Under the pieces are notes generated by a model, which made no database searches, was not told where the DNA came from, and was given only the letters and a program-made list of their open reading frames with translations. A stretch of DNA of 30,936 bases. Origin: Apostichopus parvimensis. Taxonomy: Eukaryota > Echinodermata > Holothuroidea > Aspidochirotida > Stichopodidae. A program made the position numbers and the translations under genes. The first letter of the stretch is position 1, and every line of letters begins with the position of its first letter. The stretch covers positions 3,608-34,543 of the forward strand of contig KN882735.1 of the NCBI GenBank assembly GCA_000934455.1, in the 5' to 3' direction. Shown here in pieces: positions 11,883 to 24,700 of this stretch.

Positions 11883-13565
11883 GTAAGTAACATATCAATG
11901 GATAATGGGCCGGTCTAGGTGATAAATGCCCGGGCCGGTTTTAAGACCCAGTCCGCCCCTGCAAGTAAGTAAACCTTTTCTACTTGCATCACTCTTCGAG
12001 GTGAAATAACCAACAGGCGCAGGGTTGTATCATTGGTAAGGCGTTTAGGAAACAAGTTTTATGACACTTTATATAGTATCGCAATTATCGTTCATTAGTA
12101 GACCCCTAAAGTTTCACACCATTTCAGCTATATAGTAATAGTGTAGATCTTGGGAATTGATAACTTGAACTTCAGTCAACCAATCAGTCTTGGTACCTTT
12201 CTCGTCGTATACATATCGATCTTGAAAAATGTATCCGATATCTTATACATATATTTAATTGTCATCTCTTGGATTTATGCCAGTTGCAGTTTGTTGATTA
12301 CGTTTAATTGTTGTCTCTACGCGACGGTTGATTTGGGAGACTGGTTTCTGCAGGAGGTCACGTGGGTAATGCCATACATCTCTCACTATCTCCACCTAAA
12401 TTAAAGGTGACCACTAGCTGAGACTAAGCATATGCATGCATGTGGTATGTACGTGTGCCTCGTTTCCTTGGCTCTTTGCTTTGCCGCCCGGGTAGTACAG
12501 GAACTGTTTCAGAAATCCCCCTCTTCGCAGACTTCTGACCTATGATACCCATGTTATAATGTACTTGTCTGTTGTTCTATATACAGTGTTTGCATTTCTC
12601 AGCTGTCAGCTGTATGTGCATACCATCACATCGATCAAGTTCCCTAGATACTTTTGATTTTGAAATAAACTAAGTTGAGGGTCTGCGTGCATCTTCATTG
12701 CACTCTGCGTTTTCAACGTATTGAAACGATTTTGTTTTTCAGTAAAAGTCCAAGTTTTTATTATCCACCTGTCAGAATATGATAACTATACACCTTTCCG
12801 TGTCTATACGTATATTTGACGTCATTGCTGGATGAATATCAACTTTGAAAGCTCAAGGTGTCCTATTCGATAAGAAAGTTCCATTGAATATTTGAGTTTG
12901 TTTTCGTGATCGTATAGGACAATTATGGCTTCGGAATTTTGCATAATAAACTCGACAATTACATATAGGAAGGGATTGGGCCAAGGTAATATACTGCCTA
13001 CTGCCTAACGAAAGTTTTGAGAGGAATTCAGGTCAAAGGGACAAGTTAATCTTATTTACAGGCCAGTCCATGACTTTATATGACAGGAGCTATCTATTCA
13101 CATTAAACGGTTATCCGGTGTATCCGGTTACGCGTATTGTGATTTCGGTTAAAGTATGTCAAATACAAAATTGGCTACAATCCGGATCCCATTAGTCTAA
13201 TACTATAGCAGTAGTAGCTATAGGCCTAATTACCAAAACGTGTGTAACAGGCCTAATTGTCTACTCCGTGGATTTTATTGCATTAGGTGTACCATGCATG
13301 CGTGCGTATGATACACACTTATATGTTTCCGATGCAAACACCTGCAGTGTGCTTATTCAACCGCAGAAGAAAGGTTCCCTTTTCTTCTTTTCAACAACAT
13401 AGGAAGAACGCACAACAAAAGCTGCTCGCTTTACCCAACACTTTGTGACGTCAGAACTTACGTACGTACACCAGTGTACGTTTGATCAATATATATATTC
13501 ATTCCAGCCATTGATAATGAACGATTGTATTCTTGTAAGACATTGATATTCGACTTCTGTACAAA

Positions 13566-13990
13566 GGTACCAGCTACGTAGCTTCCCGTGTATATGAATT
13601 ATGAAAGCATATAAACCATGATTTTTGAGTTTCTGGATTTAAGGAAGTTGCCGAAAACAGTGTGATGATTCATGTAGGCGTATATTAGGCTATATGCAGA
13701 GTTATACTTGAGAGCAGCCATGTGTGACCATTGATTAAGTCTTGCGCTCACAGGTTTAGCAGTATAGGAAATATTCAAATTCTGTGAAATGGTATACCAG
13801 CTATATAGCTTCCCGTGTATGAAAAGCCTATTTTAAAGGATTGGTGAGATTCTAGAATTGAGGACGGGCAGAAACCAGAGTGATGATTCATATTAGACGT
13901 GTAGGATATTTGTAGAGTTACTACTTGAGAGCAGCCACACACGACCATACACTTTGGTTAAGTCTCGAGCTAACACGAAAGATTTAGCAT
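13566..13990 (+). repeat. Tandem duplication (about 227-bp units) directly upstream of Skeletor-like exon 1
   Basis: CAGCTACGTAGCTTCCCGTG at 13571 recurs as CAGCTATATAGCTTCCCGTG at 13798. TGATGATTCAT, TACTTGAGAGCAGCCA, TTAAGTCT and TTTAGCA follow in the same order in both units. The second unit ends about 30 bp before the start codon, so it probably includes 5' UTR or core promoter. Divergence is moderate, with small indels. Confidence 0.8.
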
Positions 13991-14018
13991 TTACAACAGA
14001 AAACTATATTTCAGTACC

Positions 14019-14076
14019 ATGTGGTACACAGCAACAATGGAGAGATGTGTTTATACGTGGATTGCCTGCCTTATGG
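14019..14076 (+). CDS. Skeletor-like exon 1 (start, signal peptide)
   Basis: ATG at 14019 gives MWYTATMERCVYTWIACLM, then G in phase 1 and a GTAAGT donor. A second in-frame ATG at 14037 (MERCV...) could also start the protein. Together with the first residues of exon 2 (VMSSTVA) this makes a plausible signal peptide with a cut near TVA/TE. No other in-frame coding evidence is available for so short an exon, so the call rests on phase, donor and signal character. Confidence 0.75.
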
Positions 14077-15764
14077 GTAAGTAAAAAAAAAACATGATTA
14101 TTTATTTATTTATTTATGATATCTTTTCACGTTAAACATGATCAAAATAGAACAAAACTGTTAGCAAACTGCAATATCCACTAAAGAGCCTGTGTAAGAG
14201 AATGTGTAAAAGTAAGAGGGCCTGACGGACTTTTCGATCCTATCAGGATCTTCTTCAGAGTTTGAATGCCAAGTAACAGTAACAGAAGGGGCAAACCCAG
14301 CAAACACAAAACGTTATCATAACATTTTTAAAAGAGCTTCTAAAATATGTTTTATAACGTTAAATGTGGTGTTATAAAAACGTCGGCATAACGTTTTTAT
14401 GAGATATTATTGTTATATTAATGTTAAATTAATGATTTAACGAAACATGTTTTGAAATAATAGCCTGAAAACGTTTTCGTGATATATTTATTACACCACA
14501 AATAACGTTATCAAAACAAAAGACGAAACGTTATTGTGTTTGCTGGGAATAAACCCACATAATACAGACAGGTTAATGAGCAGGGTGGACACAAATGAGA
14601 CAGATGTAAGCCTAGGATTAGTAGACAAGGGATGGAGAGAATAAAGAAACCAACAGGGTGAAGAGGAGAGGTAGGAGATAAACTGTAAAGGGACAAAGAG
14701 AGGATTAAGGGAAGAGGGTATAGGGATTAAACTAGAGAAGGAAAAAGACAGAAAGGTGTGGAGAAAAAAGGGTGGAAGAGAGCTATGAGAAGAGCTGAGA
14801 CAGGGGGGGGGGGGGGAGGGGGAGAGAAGTAAAGTTAGTCATGTCCTTCCTGAATGTTGAGCCCATGAGGTTAAATAGTGCGAAGGCGTTGTATCCACAG
14901 TCTCTCTCTGCTGATTCGTACTAGGTCAGGACGGCTATAAGATTCAATCGCCTGTAGGGACATGTCATATATGGTTGGGAATCTTAAAGTGTTCTCCAAG
15001 CGGAGTCCCAGTCTTCATGGTGTGTACTGTGGATCTGTGGCCATAGAACCGCTTCTTGAGGGTGGTTTTAGTTTTACCAAAAAACTGGATGCCGCAAACT
15101 CTTCAAGAGATCAGATAGATGACATTATAGGTTGCGTAAGTGATGTTACCCTTAGTCTTGTATGTGGGTTGGGTGCTGGGGCTGGTAATGTAATTGGATT
15201 CGACAATGTGGTGGCTGCAGACGATGCATCTCGAAGTACGGTCACATTTGAAAGTACCATAGTGAATGGGTGTAGGGTTAGGAGTTAGAAGTTAGAGGTG
15301 GAACAGCAGCACGCACAAGTAGGTCCCATAGGTTGCGAGGACGCCTGTAGGCGATGGTGGGTTTTTTCAGGGACGGCTCGTTGGAGCCTATCTGAAGTGA
15401 GGAGACTATTGTGGCTGTTGGTATAGTGAACTGCTATAGAGGAGGAAGATTTGCAGAAGATTAACAAAGAGAAAAACAAAATGATCGACAGTGCACAAAT
15501 TTAATGGTTTGCTATAAACATATATTATATTATATTCTTATAATATCAACAGTTATGTCATCAACAGTCGCCACTGAATTTTACGGCACACTGATTGGTT
15601 CTTTTGGAAATACAACATTCCACGGTGTAGAGGGAACTATATATGCCATAGATGGTTCTAGAATATGGGTTCGAGGATTCTCTTACAATGGAGCTGCACC
15701 AGGTATAATGAAGTTAAATATATAGTGAAACGCTATAGTACCGCAATGAAACATTAATATATAA

Positions 15765-15796
<32 letters not shown>

Positions 15797-18700
15797 TGCC
15801 ATCTTCACCTATGAGGCTTCATCAGATAAATAAAAAAATATCGAGCTTCAACTCGTTCTATGCCTCCACTACCACCTGTATTTACTACTTTAAATGTATA
15901 TTCCGCTCTCAAACGGTTACATAATGCGTGTAGCAGCAGGCAGTGTTGTAGTACTCGGAAAGTACTCGATACTCGAGTACTACTCGAGTACAAAAGTACT
16001 CGTAATCGTTTGGGAAAATACTCGTACTCGACCATCGGTACTCGCTACTCGACAGTCAAAGTACTCGTATACTCGTACAAAGGTACTCGGTACTCGGAAT
16101 GAAGAGTACTCGAATATACAAGTACTTTACGAGTACTTTCAAGAAAATACATCCGGAAAAATACCGAATATTGTGTAACATTTCTTCAAAATTTGCTCTC
16201 CCTTTCGGCAATAAAGTACTTAATTTATCAACCCCATATAACACGTAATAAATTACGTACTGTGCTAACATTTGTTAAAGCTTCAGTAGGCTATAAACAT
16301 AACTTCCTCTTATATTCACAATATCACATATTAAATTACTGGTATCAGGCCGGTAATTAGTATTTTGCACAGAGAGGGGTTATTTTCCATAGAAAACCGC
16401 CCTCGTGAGCAAGTTCACATGGGCTCTTTTTCATTTCACAGGGGCTATTTATTTTCATTTTTATATGTTAGCCTCAACAAAGGCTACATTATGTGTACTT
16501 CTAAAAGTGGTTTTACGGGTCTATTGGCAAGGTTGTACTGCAACATAAAGGCTATTTGAGGCTCCAAAAATTGCCCACCTAAATTGTTTTGGGGAAATTT
16601 TTGGGCCCTTTGGAGGCAAATCGTCCATTGCCCCTGTTCTCTTACTCGACTGTTATGCTCACACTGCAAATCTATTATCAATTGATTGAGCATAAGGCCT
16701 ACAACTTTATGATGATGATTACTGGCATGTTATATAAGTGTGGCAGACATATCACGGACATTTGCAGTATACGATTTGCAATCATTTTTGCTCTTATTAA
16801 CTTTCCTTCGTAGACGCAAAATTTTTGGCCGGTAGCACGGAATTACCTAGTGGAAACGGTGTTATAATCCCTGACGAAACTGGGTCGTAAGTACTATATC
16901 AAGACCGATTCTCTCACTCCGTATCACGTCTGCTATTATTTGCTGCGTTGGCAGATTAATTTCCTCACAATAGTTAAAATTTGCAAATTGCAACTTATTA
17001 TATATATATAGCCTCATTCACATAGCCTCATTCACATGTACAACATTATACACCGACGGAGTTCACATTTTATTTTTGTAACAGGGAATAAGTCTACGGA
17101 TGGGTGCGTTTGCATTTTTAGCTCCACCTCTCCAGTAACTAATACTCGTTGAAAGGTTGGTGTTAATATCATGGCATACGACAAAGCGTCGCATATAGAA
17201 TGGCACACAATATACAGCGCAGTTTATCATGGCATACGACACAGCGCCGTATTATGGAATGTACTTCTGTGTTTAAGTTAAAATAGCTACAAAAAACCCG
17301 GCTCAAGGCACTGCAGCTTCCACGCTTGGAATATAGACCTACACTTCACAGGAGTTAATTCCTCTCTCTGACCTGTACGTTTGTGATTTAAAGGTCCTAT
17401 TGAAGAACAACAGATATTTCAGAATCCTATAATTTCTGGTGGCTTCGCCCCTACATCTTACAATGGCTTTTAAATAAATTTCATAGAAATTGAATTTCTC
17501 TTCCTCTCTCACATGTTGTATTTTGTGCTTTTAAACTCGCTTCGAGAGAACAAGTTCACACTNNNNNNNNNNNNNNNNNNNNNNNNNNNNNNNNNNNNNN
17601 NNNNNNNNNNNNNNNNNNNNNNNNNNNNNNNNNNNNNNNNNNNNNNNNNNNNNNNNNNNNNNNNNNNNNNNNNNNNNNNNNNNNNNNNNNNNNNNNNNNN
17701 NNNNNNNNNNNNNNNNNNNNNNNNNNNNNNNNNNNNNNNNNNNNNNNNNNNNNNNNNNNNNNNNNNNNNNNNNNNNNNNNNNNNNNNNNNNNNNNNNNNN
17801 NNNNNNNNNNNNNNNNNNNNNNNNNNNNNNNNNNNNNNNNNNNNNNNNNNNNNNNNNNNNNNNNNNNNNNNNNNNNNNNNNNNNNNNNNNNNNNNNNNNN
17901 NNNNNNNNNNNNNNNNNNNNNNNNNNNNNNNNNNNNNNNNNNNNNNNNNNNNNNNNNNNNNNNNNNNNNNNNNNNNNNNNNNNNNNNNNNNNNNNNNNNN
18001 NNNNNNNNNNNNNNNNNNNNNNNNNNNNNNNNNNNNNGCCTATACATATATATATATATATGATTGTAACTACAAAATGCCCGATATTTAACTCTACATT
18101 CGCTATGGGAAAAAGTAATATCTGCCCGATATCTAATTGCTATTAATTTTAATGCACCAGATTCATGTACAATGGGTGTTTTAATGTGACATTTGGTTTG
18201 AATTTTCCTTTTTCAGCACCACCAGATTACATTCATATTTCAACGAAGACCTGATTCTTAATCTTCCGGAGGGGACAACATTTCAAAATATTAAATGGAT
18301 TGCCATTTGGTGTGAATTGGTTGGTGTAAGTAATACAAGTACTTCTCTGTTGGCCTGTACACTTGGTGTAGACGGTTTTCAACTTCCTATAGTCCTCATT
18401 ATAAGTCTCATTATTATTAATTTGGTGATAAATTCAGGGAATGTGTCTTAGTTTTAATAAGTAGTAACGTTAGTTTGAGTAGCAAGCCTAGTCGGAGGGT
18501 TATTTTGGTAAATTTATAACTGTCTAAATTTCGGCGACCAACCTGCTTAAAGTTAAATGTTATAATTTGTTAAAGAAATAAAAAGAAAGAAAAACATAGC
18601 AAGAACACTCTTGCTCAAGACTGTTAACACCGGTCCATGATATCAATGGAATACATTAGCAAGATTGTTTATGTTGAAATACATTCGATAACGACAGATA

Positions 18701-21700
18701 GTATAACTGTACGGGTGATCTGCCTCCTTTCAGTAGCCTAACCATTAACCTCGTAGGGCAAGTTTCTTACATGAATAAACTTAACCATGCAGTAACTAAG
18801 GGAATAGCTTTGTAGCCTGCATGATTGAGATACATTTAAGTAATGGCGTTCATTCACATGTGTTCGAGGTATATACTTAGCTTACAATAAGCCAGGTCAG
18901 CGGTTATTGCGCAATGAAAGGTCAAATGGGTATATGCTGCCCAGTGTGATAGCTTCTTAACACTTCTAAACTTAAGTGTTTCAGCTTCCCCCTTATTTAT
19001 ATTTTCGTATGATAACTTGTATAGGCTTAAGTTTCGTTTACTGGTTATCAAACAGACAAGGGTTTAATATTAGGCGTAATCTAACTTATCAAAAACTACA
19101 TTTTCCGAATCATTCTGACATAATGTAATCAAATGCGGCAATGATTACCTTTAATTATGAGGCACGTTTATCATAACCTTAGCAATTGAGGTGTACAAAG
19201 CACTAAACGACTGACGTTGCCTGACATCAGTGCTACCTTACCGTGCTATATGTTTGTGTTGTATCGGTTCGAAGTATTCTACCAATCATCTGAGGAGGTT
19301 CTTAAGCTGATCAATAAGTCTGCAAATAAACATTGCATACTTGATCCTGTTCCATCTAAAATTGTTAAAGAATGTATTGATATTTTACTACCTGTGATAA
19401 CAAAAATCATCAATTTGTCTATGGAAAATGGAGTTTTCCCCGAGTGTTGGAGGTGTGCTGTTGTCATTCCCATTTTAAAGAAACAAGGACTTTCACTTGA
19501 ATTTAAGAATTATCGACCCGTGAGTAATTTGGCTTACCTGTCCAAACTGGTGGAAAGCGCTGTTATGGATCAATTTGAGTGTCATTTATTAAAAAATAAT
19601 CTCCTGCCAGTAAACAACTCTGCCTATCGGAAGCATCACAGTACTGAGACCACTTTGCTTAGGGTACATTCCGATATTATGAAAAACATGGACGCTGGAA
19701 TGGTAACTCTTCTCATTATGCTTGATTTGTCAGCAGCCTTTGATACCGTTCATTATGATACTCTTTTCAATACTCTGGGTAATCGTATAAATATCAAAGG
19801 CCTGGTGTTTCAGTGGTTTCAAAGTTATTTATGTAATAGGCGTCAAAAAGTTCTTGTAAATGGTACATTTTCTAAAGACTTCTTTTTGAAGCATGGTGTC
19901 CCCCAAGGAAGCTGTACTGGCCCCATACTTTTTATTACATACTTATCCCAATTGTATCATGTTTTGCTTAAGCACCTTCCTAACTGTGAGGGTTATGCTG
20001 ATGACAATCAATTTTATCTTGCTTTTAATGCTGGCAATGACACTGCCAGAGGTGAGGCAATTTCTGCAATGGAAAATTGTGTGGCTGAAGCACGTCGCTG
20101 GTTTTTAACGAATAATCTTAAACTAAATGATACAAAAACTGAATTGATAGTCATAGGTTCAAAGCAACAATTGGCTAAACTTCCTGATTTTTCTTTTCAA
20201 GTGGGGGCGGCAACAATTCATACAGTTGATAAGGTTCGTAATTTGGGTATTATTTTTGATAAAAGTCTTTCACTTGACTTACATGTTGCAAATGTGTGTA
20301 GAAAAGCAAATTTTAGTATTCATAAGCTTTGGCATATTCGTAGTTACTTGGATGATACCTCATGTAATCACTTGTTCATGCATTTGTTACGTCACACATA
20401 GATTACTGCAATTCATTATACTGTAACTTACCTTCACATCTCATAGATAAACTTCAGAAAATCCAAAATGCTGCTGCCAGACTTGTAACGGGTACTTCCA
20501 AATATGATCATATAAAACCCGTCCTACATAACTTGCATTGGCTTCCAGTTAGAGAAAGAATATCTTATAAGATTTTATTACTCACTTTTAAATGTATTTA
20601 CAATATTGCACCGCAGTACCTTTGTGATTTAATTTCTCTTTACACTCCCTCTAGACCGTTGCGTTCCTCGTCCCGTCTGCTTTTAACTGTTCCTAACATA
20701 AGAACTGCAAAATTTGGACCGAGATCTTTTAGCTATGCTTCGCCAGTTTTATGGAATTCACTCCCTGAGGTTTTAAGAAAAATTGAAAGTTTTACCCTTT
20801 TTAAATCCAAACTTAAGACTCATTTATACTGCAAAGCTTATAATATCTGAATTCATTTTATGTATTATTATTTCGTAAATTGTTTTCTTGTTATATATTT
20901 GTTTTACTGTTTACATGTAATTATTATATTCTTTTATCCACTATTTTTATTAACTTAATTTAATTTAATTTAATTTAACTTGATTTGTTTTGTTTTTTAA
21001 TTCTACTTATTATTGTTTTATTCTTCATCATGTAAAGCGCATATGAATATATATATATGTTATAGTATTTGCGCTATATAAGGAACCATAATAATAATAA
21101 TAATAATAATGAGCTGAGCAGACGGATATCACGCACATGCGCATTAGAAACTCTGAACTGGCCTATTGTATACTAGACAAAATCATAATGCTGATGTCAT
21201 CATGGTCTTACTTTTTTTAAGAATATAGTCATATAAAAGATATGCCCATATTGCAAGTTTATTGTATCTATCACGATATTATAATATAATCATATATACT
21301 ATGCATTGAACTTAAGTAGTCATGCGTGTATCTATACCATTTTAGTTATTTAAATGAAAAACAACCGCGCTGCGTACAGACTATGAACTACGGTATAGGC
21401 ATATATAGTTAATGTTAGTAGCTGCAGACAAGTCAATAGTACGGTATATATTAACACACGACTAATCTATATGATAAAAAAAATCATATATTATTAATTA
21501 TTTAATTAATTTATACTAGTAATGTCCTACCATATTCCCGAGTATACACATGTATTGGCTGAAATAATAATTATTCAAATCATTTACTGTAGCAATATCC
21601 TGTAACAGTTAATGTGACCTAAGTATTCTGTCATATCCCTCATATTCACTAACCACTAATCTACGTAAATCTGTTATTAATTATCTATTGTCATATCCTC

Positions 21701-24700
21701 TCACAGGTTGACTTCGGATCAGTAACAATACCCATCGACTTTTTGCCCCCATCTGAGATAAGTATCGGAGAACTTGGTTTTACGCCACGGGTGCACAATG
21801 TTCACGCAAATAACGTCATTGTTCTTAACACGAGACAAATCAAGTTTATCAATTTGGTCTACGATGGATTTGGCCCAGGTATAGCATTCAGGCGATGCTT
21901 TGTCGTTGTTAGTGAGGGAGGGTGGATGGGGATGGGCGTGGTGGGTGGAGGTATCATGTTTAATGGTTCGGAGGTAAAGTAATCTATACCATAGGGATGG
22001 CCTGTAAGTGCAGGGGTGTGCGCGCGTTTATGAAGGTTTTACTTGCAACTCTCTTACTTAAAAAGTACACGTTGCTCCCACTCCATACTTGATCCGAAGA
22101 TGCATCTTAGTACGAAGAAGGAGAACTTCATTGTTATCTGCAACGGCCCAAAGGTCATTCGAAGCACCAGAATGAATATTCTGAAAACCTTGTTAACTCG
22201 ATAACTTCAAAAGCAAAGCTTGAATGAACTTTGTAGTTAGTATGTGATTCAACCTTCTCGGCCTTTTGGCTAAGATCATATGTAGTATATGTTCCCTTTC
22301 GAGGGGAATGGTGATGCACACCCGACGATGATCACACAGTCACAGTCCCGATGCAGGGGGACTGGGTTTGAGAGCGGATCAGTCGTTCGGTAGTTTGGTT
22401 TTCGTGCCCAGATTCTTTTCCTGGGCGATTTTTTCTTAAAAAGTACCTTACTGAGTACAATTATCATATAGTTCGTATATGGAGTTATTGATTCACCTTT
22501 TTGAGTACCAGAACCGTTTTGCTGTTTGAATGTGAAAGGTCATTCCAGGTCAACCGAGGACAAAGTCAGTCAACTGAACAGTAGCAATAAATGCAAAGGT
22601 AATGCTCGAATGACCTCCATACTCGGTATGTGGAGTGAACTTATTAAGCACAAGAACCTTGTGTGTACAGTTAACATTAACTTTTCTCATAGAAGATACG
22701 GCAGAGAACCACCGACCCTGTTGTATTTCTAGCTAGCTACGTAATAAAGTAATTAATATATTGTTTTCTGTTTATATCGTTGTACTTCACATCATCGTCA
22801 TCATTGCGTAATGATGCACTTACCTTTAATTTACAGCTGCATATTTCTGGACCGGTGACGGCACCCCAGATAGGCACGATGAACGAGTTCTATACCCAGT
22901 TGGGTCGTAAGTTGCAATCGACATACATTTTCTCAAGATTTCATCATTCAACAGCTTCCAAAAGAAACTCTCATTTGTGTCTAAAGCCCGCCGCACACTA
23001 CCGTGCTGATCAAGACCCGCCGCATACTACCGTATTAATCACGACCTGCAGCACACTACCGTATTAATCACGACCTGCCGCACACTACCATACTGATCAC
23101 GGCCCGCCGCACATTATCGTACTGATCACGACCCGCAGCACACTTACCGTATTAATCACGACCTGCAGCACACTACCGTGCTGCTCTAGACCCGCCGCAC
23201 ATGATAGTACTGCTCACGACCTGCCGCACCCTACTGTACTGCTTACGACCTGCAGCACACTACCATACTGATCACGACCCGCAGCACACTACCGTATTAA
23301 TCACGACCCGCCGCACACTACCGTGCTGCTCACGACCTGCAGCACACTACCGTTTTAATCACGACCCGCCGCACACTACCGTTCTGATCACGACCTTCAG
23401 CACACTACCGTACTGATCACGACCTGCAGCACACTGCCGTGCTGCTCTAGACCCGCCGCACATGGTAGTACTGCTCGCGGCCTCAGCACACTACCGTACT
23501 GATCACGACCCGTAGCACACTACCTTACTAATCACGACCTGCAGCACACTACCATACTGATCACGACCCGCAGCACACTACCGTATTAATCACGACCCGC
23601 CGGACACTACCGTGCTGCTCACGACCTGCAGCACACTACCGTACTGATCACGACCTGCAGCACACTAACTTACTAATCACGATCAAACTCGACCGCCGTT
23701 ACGTGGAAAGTCGTTCAGTGAACGTTCGGCTAAACGTCTATGTGACTGAACATTATTTTGCAAGCTGTACAATTCGCGTCAACTCTAGCCGGTAGTATGA
23801 ACATGTAGCGTCTACCCGACCGATAATCTTGCAGTGCGCGGAGGTTCGTGACTGCGCAGTTTTAACAAATATAACCATTCACCGCTTCCTAAAATTTGCA
23901 TGTGACCTAAACGTGCTCCGATTGGTAACATCAGACATTCATTGTGTGCATTGATCATTAGGCTATTGTGCGGGGTCAGTTGTAGGACCCTTTTAAGTCT
24001 TCGTCACGAACAGAGATTGTCCACGTAACGAAGGTCGAGTTGAGTCGTTTTGGGATCAGTCGTACAGTGTGAGGCTGTCTTATTGCCCCAAACTATTCTA
24101 TTTTGTTGCCTTTTGTGATTTCTAATTAACACGCACAATTGAATTTTGGTTCTTAATATTAACCCTTTCTCTTTCCTTGTCCTCGTTCCTTATCATGTTA
24201 AACTATGGCAGTTTATAGGCTATGTATAGTTGTCATTGGTTGGGCCTGTAATCTCACGATATATATTTCATGTAAGTATTTATATAGGCCTATGCGTTCA
24301 CACATCCTGGCCTCATTTAGTCCACCGAATTAATTTATCCGCTACATAAACTATGTGTTTCATAAAGCCTATGTGAGATATTGTTGTTAACCGAAGTGCT
24401 GGAGAATAACCTTCAATTTGATTTACAATGTCTTATTATTTTTTTGTATACAAGTATATCAGTTTATTTTTGTTTAAAGGTATTTTCACACATTTTCTGA
24501 CGCGGCCATAACAAGAAACCGTACAACAACTGTTTACTTAGACCTAATTAGTAGGAGAGCACCTTCCTACATATGATGGCACCTTTATAAGGCTTTAGAC
24601 AATCATGGAGTCGTTGTCCTCGTAAAACAACAAACACCCCCCTCCCCGACCACACCCTTCATTCTTTGTCTGTCTGCAAAACAAATCGCGGAAACCAAAT

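Larger units (their letters stand above)
8433..14018. other. Divergent intergenic region between NANS and the Skeletor-like gene
   Basis: The two start codons are 5.6 kb apart and face away from each other. I find no gene here. The region contains a CR1-like fragment (8640-9390), ACTTGG/GACTCG-type patches (10495-10560, 11010-11190), a diverged MITE copy (11800-11882), a possible hAT terminus CCGCCCCTG ending at 11961, and a 227-bp duplication (13566-13990). Short ORFs at 10758-11036, 11155-11403 and 12150-12404 show no family resemblance. Any promoters for both genes must lie here, but I cannot place them. Confidence 0.6.
18326..21706 (+). other. Skeletor-like intron 4, hosting a LINE
   Basis: The largest intron (3.4 kb). 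About 1.85 kb is the LINE at 19217-21110 in the same orientation as the gene. The rest (18326-19216 and 21111-21706) is AT-rich with no recognisable feature. Confidence 0.7.

Noticed and set aside
12150..12404. Hydrophobic 84-residue ORF in the intergenic region
   Set aside because: No splice context, no homology recognised, and length within chance for AT-rich DNA.
14218..14275. Hammerhead-ribozyme-like core on the minus strand (CTGAAGA, a GATCC/GGATC stem, then GAAA) beyond the Penelope-like remnant
   Set aside because: Penelope-like elements are known to carry hammerhead motifs, but here no plausible stem I or stem III pairing and no suitable cleavage site flanks the core. It is more likely decayed sequence of the element.
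14962..15288. 108-residue plus-strand ORF in intron 1
   Set aside because: It is the antisense of the Penelope-like GIY-YIG remnant, which gives recognisable protein blocks on the minus strand.
15860..16271. Ser/Thr/Tyr-rich ORFs around 15860-16271
   Set aside because: Produced by the repeated TACTCG hexamer; no protein family.
17513..18091. Long open frames of 192 and 163 residues
   Set aside because: They consist of the N gap and are not real.
22254..22294. Functional U2 snRNA gene
   Set aside because: Only the first 41 nt match. The stem-loops, the Sm site and the rest of U2 are missing.
22780..23416. ORFs rich in HYR/TTVLITT
   Set aside because: One contains exon 6 in the wrong frame, and both are read from the 29-bp minisatellite.
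22986..23682. CRISPR-like regular repeat
   Set aside because: Units are directly tandem without spacers, in a eukaryotic intron: a minisatellite.
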